DNA of 8,335 nt from Verrucomicrobiaceae bacterium UBA7681 (lineage in GTDB: Bacteria > Verrucomicrobiota > Verrucomicrobiia > Verrucomicrobiales > Verrucomicrobiaceae), in contig DLGZ01000082.1 of the NCBI GenBank assembly GCA_002482965.1, forward strand, positions 24,561-32,895, read 5' to 3'. The notes beneath the pieces were generated by a model, which had not been told where the DNA came from, made no database searches, and worked only from the letters and a program-made list of their open reading frames with translations. Shown one piece after another: positions 1 through 5,462 of the stretch (its first letter is position 1; the number at the start of each line of letters is the position of its first letter). The position numbers and the translations under genes were made by a program.

Positions 1-1
1 C

Positions 2-55
2 GCGCTCAAGGCCTGGGATCATTCGCTGGTGTGGAAGGCTGTAAGTCCGAAGTGA
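2..55 (+). CDS. Probable 3' end of an upstream gene (partial)
   Basis: Frame 2 is open from the left edge and reads ALKAWDHSLVWKAVSPK before a TGA at 53-55. The codons are rich in G or C at the third position, as in the neighbouring genes, and the peptide has a plausible protein composition. Frame 1 is also open, to a stop at 67-69, but its peptide (rich in Gly, Ser and Cys) looks less natural. Only 17 residues are visible, so no family can be named. About 70 nt without a clear terminator separate the stop from the repeat array in front of cysS. Confidence 0.4.
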   Translation, partial: ALKAWDHSLVWKAVSPK

Positions 56-125
56 CTCGTTTACGCTGACGCAAACCCCGCAGTAATCCGCCAGGCAGCC
101 GACCACGGTACCGCTGAGTGACTGC

Positions 126-160
126 ATTAGGCATTCGACATTCGTCATTCGTCATTCATT
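126..160. repeat. Heptanucleotide repeat array upstream of cysS
   Basis: Five consecutive 7-nt units, each starting with ATT, can be read: ATTAGGC, ATTCGAC, ATTCGTC, ATTCGTC, ATTCATT. Two units are identical and one differs by a single base, while the outer units are more diverged. The array ends 12 nt before the cysS start codon, so it would lie in the 5' leader of the mRNA if transcription starts further upstream. It resembles in style the short tandemly repeated heptamers known from cyanobacterial genomes, but the function is unknown. Confidence 0.6.
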
Positions 161-172
161 TTCCCCGCCCCC

Positions 173-1654
173 ATGCCCGCCCTGAAGCTCCACGACACCC
201 TGACCCGCACCGACCGCGAAACCACGCCGCTGGATGGCAAGACGCTGCGTTTCTACTGCTGCGGCCCCACGGTCTATGGCCCGGCGCACATCGGCAACTT
301 CCGCACCTTTGTGGCGCAGGATGTCATGCGCCGTGTGGTGGAGGCCTCCGGCACGCCGACGCTGCATGTCCGCAACATCACGGATGTGGATGACAAAACG
401 ATCCGCGATTCGCAGAAGGCGGGGCAGAGCCTGCTCGACTTTACCCAGGGCTGGACGCAGAAATTTCACATCGACTGCGCCGCGCTGAATCTGCTGCCGC
501 CGCACATCGAGCCCTCCGCCGTGGCGCACATCCCGCAGCAAGTGGCGATGATCGAAAAACTCGTGGCCGGTGGTCATGCGTATGCCGCCGCAGATGGCAG
601 CGTCTATTTCCGTGTCTCCTCCTTCAAAGACTACGGCAAGCTCAGCCACCTGGAAGACCGCGAGCTGCGCCTCGGAGCCAGCGAGGCGGCCAGCGCGACC
701 GACAGAGATGAATATACCAAGGACTCCCTCACCGACTTCGCCCTGTGGAAGGCGCGCAAGCCGGAGGACGGCGAAAACTTCTGGCCCAGCCCCTGGGGCG
801 AAGGCCGGCCCGGCTGGCATCTGGAATGCAGCGCGATGATTCTCGAGTACCTCGGCGAGGACTTTGACCTGCACAGCGGCGGCGTGGATCTGATCTTCCC
901 GCATCATGAAAACGAGATCGCGCAGAGCTGCTGCAGCACGCACGGGCACTTTGCGCACCACTGGATGCACGTCGCGCATCTGATGGTCGATGGCGGCAAG
1001 ATGAGCAAGAGCATCGGCAATCTGTACACGCTCGAAGACCTCGCCAAACGCGGTTACAGCGCCGTGGAGGTACGCTACGTGCTGATCTCGGGGCACTATA
1101 GCGCGACGCTGAACTTCACCATGCACAGCCTCGACTCCGCACGGCAGGCACTGCAAAAGCTGGCGAAGGCGGATAAGGCGCTGGAGCGCGGACCTCCGAG
1201 TCCGCAGCACTCCGCAGACTCAGACAACTCCGCCACCGGGCAGAAAGAGGGCGCTGGGCTTCGCTCACCTGCTGCGGGCTCGGAGGCCCGCGCTCCAGGC
1301 CCCTTCGCTGAAGCCTGGGAGACGCTGTTGCATGACCTCAATGTCCCCGGTGCCATGGGTGCCATCTTCGGCGTGCTGAACAAGCTCAAGCTCGCTGCGC
1401 TCTCTCCGGAAGAAGCGACAGCGGCGCGCAACGGGCTGCATTTCATGCTGAACGCCCTCGGACTCACGCTGCCCGCCATCGCCGACGAAGCCGCCACCGA
1501 CGTCCCTGCCGACATCCAGGCGCTGGCCCAACAGCGCTGGGATGCGAAACAGGCGAAAGATTGGGCCGCTGCCGACATTTTGAGAAAGCAGCTCGAAGCC
1601 TCCGGCTGGCTGATCAAGGACAGCAAGGAAGGATTCACCGTCATCGCCAAGTAA
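173..1654 (+). CDS. cysS: Cysteinyl-tRNA synthetase
   Basis: Cytoplasmic class I aminoacyl-tRNA synthetase that charges tRNA-Cys with cysteine using ATP. The 493-residue product has the family hallmarks in order: the N-terminal CCGPTVYGPAHIGNFRT block with the HIGH-type motif HIGN (39-42), the LHVRNITDVDDKTI block (64-77), GWHLECSAM (214-222), FPHHENEIAQS (242-252) and KMSKS (276-280). By alignment from memory with the E. coli enzyme, the zinc ligands are Cys30, Cys219, His244 and Glu248, all present. The protein is about 30 residues longer than E. coli CysRS (461). The excess falls at about residues 337-376, in the variable loop of the helical anticodon-binding region, and is encoded by a repeat-like insertion. 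The ATG at 173 puts the first conserved block at the usual distance from the N-terminus. No Shine-Dalgarno sequence precedes it (the upstream bases are pyrimidine-rich). The C-terminal part (residues 450-493) is intact, so the enzyme is probably functional. Confidence 0.97.
   Translation: MPALKLHDTLTRTDRETTPLDGKTLRFYCCGPTVYGPAHIGNFRTFVAQDVMRRVVEASGTPTLHVRNITDVDDKTIRDSQKAGQSLLDFTQGWTQKFHIDCAALNLLPPHIEPSAVAHIPQQVAMIEKLVAGGHAYAAADGSVYFRVSSFKDYGKLSHLEDRELRLGASEAASATDRDEYTKDSLTDFALWKARKPEDGENFWPSPWGEGRPGWHLECSAMILEYLGEDFDLHSGGVDLIFPHHENEIAQSCCSTHGHFAHHWMHVAHLMVDGGKMSKSIGNLYTLEDLAKRGYSAVEVRYVLISGHYSATLNFTMHSLDSARQALQKLAKADKALERGPPSPQHSADSDNSATGQKEGAGLRSPAAGSEARAPGPFAEAWETLLHDLNVPGAMGAIFGVLNKLKLAALSPEEATAARNGLHFMLNALGLTLPAIADEAATDVPADIQALAQQRWDAKQAKDWAAADILRKQLEASGWLIKDSKEGFTVIAK
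1181..1298. repeat. In-frame inverted hairpin pair (REP-like) within cysS
   Basis: Two 29-nt arms (1181-1209 and 1270-1298) are reverse complements at 27 of 29 positions. Each arm also folds on itself. The left hairpin is 1188-1205, with stem gcggac/gtccgc and loop ctccga. The right hairpin is 1274-1291, with stem gcgggc/gcccgc and loop tcggag. The only two differences between the arms are base-paired with each other inside each hairpin: A1192-T1201 on the left matches G1278-C1287 on the right. This is a compensatory change. The segment encodes about residues 337-376, rich in Pro, Ser, Ala and Gly, at a site where other CysRS proteins have a short variable loop. No stop or frameshift results. 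It looks like a palindromic repeat element inserted into a coding region, in the manner of Rickettsia palindromic elements. Membership of a repeated family cannot be shown from one window. Confidence 0.75.
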
Positions 1655-1665
1655 GCGCTGCAGCA

Positions 1666-1912
1666 CGCGGAGCAAATTTGGAGTGCGGCTGCGCAACCCT
1701 GAAAGGGTGAAGCTGCCGCTTTCGAGCGTTTCGTGATGGGCGCTGGGTAAGCGGCCTGCTCATGCCGGGCAGCGTGCGCCTTCGTGGATCTCGTGGCATT
1801 CGCCTGCCGACCCGCCTGCGAAAGCGGCAGCTCCGTTCGTGCCTCTCTTCGCGACCGCACTCCAAAAAAGCGCCGAAGCTCGCGGAGCAGATTTGGAATT
1901 CGCGCTTTTGTT
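1666..1912. repeat. REP-like repeat cluster filling the cysS-DUF1080 gap
   Basis: The 313-nt gap 1655-1967 contains no convincing gene but is dense in repeats. Two 48-nt arms, 1677-1724 and 1819-1866, are inverted about one centre. Their ends match exactly (tttggagtgcgg at 1677-1688 with 1855-1866, and agctgccgctttcg at 1711-1724 with 1819-1832), while the middle 22 nt differ. The left arm folds into an interrupted hairpin, 1685-1719, with outer stem gcggc/gccgc and inner stem accct/agggt closed by a GAA loop. The right arm keeps the gcgg/ccgc outer stem. A further direct copy of the leading segment occurs at 1666-1682 (cgcggagcaaatttgga) and 1881-1897 (cgcggagcagatttgga), 16 of 17 identical. 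The pattern of conserved ends with variable hairpin centres suggests a dispersed palindromic repeat family. It may also act as a terminator or mRNA-end stabiliser for cysS, but no U-tract follows the hairpins. Confidence 0.7.
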
Positions 1913-1967
1913 TTGCTTTTTTCGAAGGGGCAGAAGAAAAAACCTCGTTAACTGCTTCTCTCCAACC

Positions 1968-2570
1968 ATGAAACACATCGCCCTGCTCCTCGCCCTCACC
2001 GTTTCCACCCTGCATGCCGAGGACTGGCAGCCCGAAGCGGGATTCACGTCTCTCTTCAATGGCAAGGATCTCACCGGCTGGTGCTTTCGCATGAAGGCCG
2101 ACAAGAAAGATCCCAAGCCGGGCGCCATCACCGAGAAGCACGATGGCAAGACCGAGGCGAAGGATGCAGGCCAGTACTTCGTGAAGGACGGCATCTTCAC
2201 CGTGAACTTCCCCACCGAGATGGACAAGCTCACCGGGCAGATTTACACGCAGGCGGAGTTCCCGAAGAACTTCGTGCTCAAGCTGGAATTCCGCGCCGGT
2301 GTGAATGCAGACAGCGGCATCTTTGTGCGCAAGCCGCAGCTCCAATGCCGCGACTACCTGGTGGCCGGTCCCTTCACCGACCTCAAAGCGTACAAGCCGC
2401 AGGAATGGAATCAGATCGAAGTCACCGTGAAAGGCGACGTGGTCGTCTGCACCTGCAACGGCGAAGTTCTCCCCGCCGTGATGCCCATGCCTCCGACCGG
2501 CCCCATCGGTCTGGAGGGGGACCGCGGTGTGATGGAGTACCGGCATATTCAGATTAAGGAAGTGGAGTGA
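1968..2570 (+). CDS. Secreted DUF1080 (3-keto-disaccharide hydrolase family) protein
   Basis: A 200-residue exported protein. Residues 1-17 (MKHIALLLALTVSTLHA) form a Sec signal peptide with a likely cleavage site at LHA|ED. The mature chain starts with the DUF1080 (PF06439) hallmark FTSLFNGKDLTGW (26-38) and ends with the equally typical block GPIGLEGDRGVMEYRHIQIK (178-197). The single domain fills the protein, matching the usual length of stand-alone members. The family has a concanavalin/LamG-like beta-sandwich fold. Some members act on 3-keto-glycosides, but most are uncharacterised, so the substrate here is unknown. The reading frame is open 43 codons further upstream, but that segment overlaps the repeat cluster and lacks a signal peptide, so the ATG at 1968 is preferred. 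No Shine-Dalgarno site is visible. The next gene on the same strand, DUF1552, is also exported, but the two are separated by a long inverted repeat, so co-transcription is uncertain. Confidence 0.9.
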   Translation: MKHIALLLALTVSTLHAEDWQPEAGFTSLFNGKDLTGWCFRMKADKKDPKPGAITEKHDGKTEAKDAGQYFVKDGIFTVNFPTEMDKLTGQIYTQAEFPKNFVLKLEFRAGVNADSGIFVRKPQLQCRDYLVAGPFTDLKAYKPQEWNQIEVTVKGDVVVCTCNGEVLPAVMPMPPTGPIGLEGDRGVMEYRHIQIKEVE

Positions 2571-2595
2571 GCTGAGGGAGAATGAGGGGCGGCGG

Positions 2596-2687
2596 ATTTA
2601 TGATTTACGATTTATGATTTATGATTTGGAAGAGGCGCGATGCGTTCCGGCTCTGAAATCATAAATCGTAAATCATAAATCATAAAT
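2596..2687. repeat. Inverted pair of heptanucleotide arrays
   Basis: The left arm, 2596-2627, is four and a half 7-nt units (atttatg, atttacg, atttatg, atttatg, attt). The right arm, 2656-2687, is its reverse complement at 30 of 32 positions, with the single variant unit in third rather than second place when read in the same sense. A 28-nt GC-rich spacer separates the arms. In RNA the arms could form a stem of about 32 bp, with one C-A mismatch and one G-U pair, and could also pair in registers shifted by 7 nt. The element lies 25 nt after the DUF1080 stop and 67 nt before the DUF1552 start. It may end or protect the upstream transcript, although no long U-tract follows. Confidence 0.85.
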
Positions 2688-2754
2688 GGCCTCGTCTCCG
2701 TGCTAGATGGGCGTATCTACGGTGTATTACTGTTGCCCCCCTTTTCCTCAAAAA

Positions 2755-4071
2755 ATGAAGAACGTTTTCCGCCGCCAATTCCTGCGCGATCTCGGCATCT
2801 CTGCCGGTGCCCTGCCCTTCCTTGCCGGACTGCCGAGCATCACGGGAGCTCCTGCCCCGCAGCGGAAGCAGCGGCTGATCATCATGTTCTCGCCGAACGG
2901 CACGCTGCCGAATGAGTTCTGGCCGGATCAGGAAGGCGCGGAATTCAGTTTCAAATCCATCCTGAAACCGCTGGAGGCGTTCAAGCAGCAGATGCTCATC
3001 CTGCACGGCATCGCCAACAAGGTGGGTGGCGATGGCGACAGCCACATGCGCGGCATGAGCTGTCTGCTGACCTGCGATGAACTGCTCAAGGGCAACATCA
3101 TGGGCGGCGGAGGCAATCCCGCAGGCTGGGCCAGCAACATCTCCATCGACCAGGAATTGAAAAACTTCCTGCAAAGCCGGGCGGAGACGAAGACGCGCTT
3201 TGGCTCACTGGAGTTTGGCGTAGCGGTTCCGGAGCGCGCTGATCCATGGACGCGCATGAGCTATGCCGGTGGCAATCAGCCCGTGGCCCCGATTGATGAT
3301 CCGCATCAGATTCTGAAGAAGGTCTATGGCCGCATGAAGGACAAGGACAGCCTCGTCAGTATTCTGGACGATGTGCGCGATGATTTGAAACGCGTGTCCT
3401 CCAAGCTCAGCGCCCGTGACAAGGCGCTGCTGGACCAGCACATGACGCTGGTGCGCAGCATGGAGCAGGATTTGGCCGATGCCGACAAACAGGGCAAACT
3501 CGTGCACGCCGTGCCGCAGGTGGACCCGAGCATCGAACTCGTGAACGACAATACGCCTCAAATTAGCCGCATTCAGATCGATCTGCTGGTGAACTCCCTT
3601 GCCAATGACATGGCACGCATCGGCACGCTGCAGTACATGCGTTCCGTGGGCATGGCACAGATGCGCTGGCTCGGCATCCAGGAGGGGCACCACTCCCTCT
3701 CGCATGATCCGGACGACAAGAAGGACAGCTACGAGAAGCTGATGAAGATCAACACCTGGTTCGCCGGTGAGTTTGCCTACCTGGCCAAGCGCCTTAGTGA
3801 GACCCCTGAAGCCACCGGTGGCGGCAGCATGCTGGACAACACGCTCCTCGTTTGGACGAATGAACTCGGCAAAGGCAACAGCCACACGCTCGACAACATC
3901 CCCTACATCATGATCGGTGGCGGCTGCGGTTTCAAAATGGGCCGCAGCCTGAAATTCACCAAAGCCGCCCACAACCGCCTCTGGATGTCCGTCGCGCAGG
4001 CGATGGGACACGACCTGCAGACCTTCGGCAAGAAGGAGCTCTGCGAAGGCGGGGCGCTGAATCTATCTTAA
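2755..4071 (+). CDS. Tat-exported DUF1552 family protein
   Basis: A 438-residue protein with a twin-arginine signal, RRQFLR at 6-11, followed by a hydrophobic stretch (LGISAGALPFLAGLPSI), which predicts folded export across the inner membrane. Family features of DUF1552 (PF07586) are visible: LIIMFSPNGTLP just after the signal, the GDSHMRGMSCLLT block around residues 94-106, NISIDQ at 128-133, and a C-terminal LDNTLLVWTNELG (360-372) followed by GNSHTLDNIPY (374-384), reminiscent of the related DUF1501 proteins. Length is typical. The reaction is unknown. In Planctomycetes and Verrucomicrobia such genes commonly sit beside DUF1592-type cytochrome genes, but none is in this window. An in-frame ATG at 2707 would add 16 residues in front of the Tat motif without a sensible N-terminus, so 2755 is chosen. 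Only an A-run, and no Shine-Dalgarno site, precedes it. Confidence 0.9.
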   Translation: MKNVFRRQFLRDLGISAGALPFLAGLPSITGAPAPQRKQRLIIMFSPNGTLPNEFWPDQEGAEFSFKSILKPLEAFKQQMLILHGIANKVGGDGDSHMRGMSCLLTCDELLKGNIMGGGGNPAGWASNISIDQELKNFLQSRAETKTRFGSLEFGVAVPERADPWTRMSYAGGNQPVAPIDDPHQILKKVYGRMKDKDSLVSILDDVRDDLKRVSSKLSARDKALLDQHMTLVRSMEQDLADADKQGKLVHAVPQVDPSIELVNDNTPQISRIQIDLLVNSLANDMARIGTLQYMRSVGMAQMRWLGIQEGHHSLSHDPDDKKDSYEKLMKINTWFAGEFAYLAKRLSETPEATGGGSMLDNTLLVWTNELGKGNSHTLDNIPYIMIGGGCGFKMGRSLKFTKAAHNRLWMSVAQAMGHDLQTFGKKELCEGGALNLS

Positions 4072-4165
4072 ACAGCCTGCCAAGAAACTCCAAAATCTAT
4101 CCTCCCCTGCCCGCCTGAGGTGCCGGGGGCTCGAACCGGCGCTTGCATTGCACGCCAAACTCGCC

Positions 4166-4170
4166 AAGGA
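4166..4170 (+). promoter_or_regulatory. Ribosome binding site of efp
   Basis: AAGGA lies 11 nt before the ATG at 4182. It is among the few Shine-Dalgarno-like sites in the window, and it supports that start over the in-frame ATG at 4143, which would add 13 residues that EF-P proteins do not have. Confidence 0.5.
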
Positions 4171-4181
4171 AACACGCTCTT

Positions 4182-4751
4182 ATGCCAGCCACCCCAGTTA
4201 TCAATCTCCGCAAAGGACATGCCGTCCGCCACAACAACGACGTTTGCGTCGTCACCGAGACCGAACTCAAGACGCCACCGCGCATGGCTTCGTTCGTGCA
4301 GATGTCCGTCCGCAGCATCACCATCGGCAAGATGTACAACCTGCGCATGACTTCCAATGAGTCGCTCGAATCCGTGAACCTTGTCCGCGACAATCACGAA
4401 TTCAGCTACAAAGACGGCGACGGCTACCACTTCATCCACCCTGAAACGTTTGAGGACGTGCTCATCGGTGAAGACAAGCTGGACGCCAAGACCCGCGGCT
4501 ACCTCATCGAAGGCCAGAAGTACCTTGTCGTCTTCGCCGATGACGTCGTCGCCGGCATCGAACTGCCAGCCAACATCATCATGACCATCACTGACAGCCC
4601 AGCCGGTGTGAAGGGCGACTCCGCCAACAACGTGTACAAGGAAGCCATCACCGAATCCGGCATGCGCGTGCAGGTCCCGCTGTTCATCAACAACGGTGAC
4701 AAAGTCAGCATCAAAACCGAAGACAACACCTACCTCGGCCGCGCGAACTGA
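4182..4751 (+). CDS. efp: Elongation factor P, non-canonical loop with Arg34
   Basis: A 189-residue translation factor that enters the ribosomal E site and relieves stalling at polyproline. All three domains are present: the N-terminal KOW-like domain (about 1-65), an OB domain (about 66-128) and a C-terminal OB domain (about 130-187). The EF-P signature in the last domain is perfect: Lys153, Ala155, Gly160, Val163, then VP at 165-166 and Gly172. The loop that normally carries the modified lysine (PGKGQ in E. coli) reads KTPPRMASF (30-38), placing Arg34 at the position of E. coli Lys34. Arginine at the tip is known in rhamnosylated EF-P (EarP type) and in the YeiP/EfpL paralogue. The EFSYKDG and GIELP segments and the YLGRAN tail also recall YeiP. 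No modification enzyme (EpmA/EpmB, EarP, YmfI) is seen nearby. Which subfamily this belongs to is not settled. A terminator follows 27 nt after the stop, suggesting efp is the last gene of its transcript. Confidence 0.92.
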   Translation: MPATPVINLRKGHAVRHNNDVCVVTETELKTPPRMASFVQMSVRSITIGKMYNLRMTSNESLESVNLVRDNHEFSYKDGDGYHFIHPETFEDVLIGEDKLDAKTRGYLIEGQKYLVVFADDVVAGIELPANIIMTITDSPAGVKGDSANNVYKEAITESGMRVQVPLFINNGDKVSIKTEDNTYLGRAN

Positions 4752-4778
4752 GTTCCGCCGACTGAAACATTCCAACAG

Positions 4779-4816
4779 ACGCCTGAGTGTGAAAACGCTC
4801 AGGCGTTTTTGCTTTT
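4779..4816 (+). terminator. Intrinsic terminator after efp
   Basis: A perfect 9-bp stem, acgcctgag (4779-4787) with ctcaggcgt (4798-4806), extends inward by a T-G and a G-C pair to 11 bp with a 6-nt loop (tgaaaa). It is followed by TTTTT at 4806-4810 and a further TTTT at 4813-4816. This is the clearest rho-independent terminator in the window. Confidence 0.9.
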
Positions 4817-4859
4817 AGGAGTGGCTGGCCGCAGAGTGAGAGCAGCACGAGGCATCGCT

Positions 4860-4890
4860 TTGAAAAAGCTCACCACATTGAAAATATATT
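4860..4890 (+). promoter_or_regulatory. Possible promoter of the small membrane-protein gene
   Basis: In the AT-rich stretch 4817-4935, TTGAAA (4860-4865) and TATATT (4885-4890) resemble sigma70 -35 and -10 boxes, but with a 19-nt spacer, longer than the usual 17. The preceding terminator means the downstream gene needs its own promoter. The assignment is tentative because random AT-rich DNA gives such matches. Confidence 0.25.
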
Positions 4891-5367
4891 TGTAAAATGC
4901 TGTCACCCTCAAGTAATCTTTATTAATAAGACTATATGAGTGAAGAAACTAACCAGCAAACTACTGAACCAGTCACCTCGCCAAGAGACATCACTAGAAC
5001 TTGTCTCGGCGATTTGATGAAAATTGTTCTTTCTGATCCCAAGACCACTCCAGAACAGAAGAAGATGCTCATCGATGAATTGCGAAAAAACAATCCGGGG
5101 GCATCGGATCGATGGGCATTTCGCTGGTCCGTCTGGCTGCTTGGTGGAGCAGTCATCATTATAATTCTAAGCGTGTTCGCTTTGGCTTGGCACCATGTCA
5201 AACCTCCCGAGGGATTACTTGCCATTGCTACCGGCCTAGTGGGCGCGCTTGCAGGACTTTTGTCGCCTGCACAGAGATCAAGCTCAGACAGCTCTAATTC
5301 TTAAATTTTATTTGAGACCGGTTTTGGCATACTGTTCGGCCAGCAGCGTGTTAGATAGCTCACCACA
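4867..5367. repeat. 11-nt direct repeat flanking a low-G+C gene
   Basis: The sequence agctcaccaca occurs exactly at 4867-4877 and 5357-5367, on either side of the small gene 4936-5304. The roughly 500-nt interval is markedly AT-richer than its neighbours. The arrangement could be a target-site duplication or recombination scar of an inserted segment, but no recombinase or long terminal inverted repeats are present. Confidence 0.4.
4936..5304 (+). CDS. Small two-helix membrane protein of unknown function
   Basis: I do not recognise a family. The 122-residue product has a polar N-terminal part (1-60) with a likely helical, charged segment, TTPEQKKMLIDELRKNN (37-53). It has two predicted membrane helices, about 64-85 (SVWLLGGAVIIIILSVFALAW) and about 92-110 (EGLLAIATGLVGALAGLLSP, Gly/Ala-rich), joined by a short HHVKPP turn. 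The tail is Ser-rich. Both ends are probably cytoplasmic, since Arg59 and Arg63 precede the first helix and Arg114 follows the second, though the turn also carries positive residues. There is no signal peptide and no clear Shine-Dalgarno site. G+C is in the mid-40s percent by hand count, well below the flanking genes, and the gene is set off by a terminator on its left and a convergent gene on its right. A holin-like role is conceivable from the topology alone but is not supported by any phage neighbour. Confidence 0.6.
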   Translation: MSEETNQQTTEPVTSPRDITRTCLGDLMKIVLSDPKTTPEQKKMLIDELRKNNPGASDRWAFRWSVWLLGGAVIIIILSVFALAWHHVKPPEGLLAIATGLVGALAGLLSPAQRSSSDSSNS

Positions 5368-5429
5368 ATAACGAGTGAGAACTCAGCTCCATCCTTAAAA
5401 GTTCACACTGCTTGCCGGATGTCTAACAC
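5348..5429. repeat. Short inverted repeat in the convergent gap
   Basis: gtgttaga (5348-5355) and tctaacac (5422-5429) are perfect 8-nt inverted repeats 66 nt apart in the 158-nt gap between the convergent small gene and the ABC exporter gene. The loop is long and no U-tract follows, so a terminator role is doubtful. Nothing else in this gap looks like a gene. Confidence 0.3.
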
Positions 5430-5462
5430 CACCTAGCACGGCGTATTCACGGCCCTTCCGGA

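Noticed and set aside
152..1210. Long open frame (352 codons) on the minus strand opposite cysS
   Set aside because: It is antisense to the unmistakable cysS, its peptide is His/Arg/Val-rich without recognisable domains, and such frames are common opposite GC-rich codon usage.
1641..2546. Minus-strand open frame spanning the repeat cluster and the DUF1080 gene
   Set aside because: It crosses non-coding repeats and lies antisense to a well-supported secreted protein; no family features are visible.
2707..2754. Upstream ATG extending the DUF1552 protein by 16 residues
   Set aside because: The extension (MGVSTVYYCCPPFPQK) would sit in front of the Tat motif, has no family counterpart and lies in DNA that reads as intergenic.
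4119..4140. On the minus strand, ggttcgagcccccggcacc looks like the T-loop and 3' end of a tRNA
   Set aside because: With a 7-nt T-loop the T-stem does not pair, and no matching acceptor 5' strand, D-arm or anticodon arm is found upstream. It could be a decayed att-type remnant but is more likely chance.
4122..4140. Hairpin gccgg/ccggc as a terminator for the DUF1552 gene
   Set aside because: The stem is only 5 bp with a 9-nt loop and no U-tract follows.
5349..5428. GTTAGAT and GTCTAAC resemble integron attC core sites
   Set aside because: In attC the RYYYAAC half precedes the GTTRRRY half. Here GTTAGAT comes first and GTCTAAC second on the plus strand, and the order is the same on the other strand. 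No complementary L boxes or integrase are seen.
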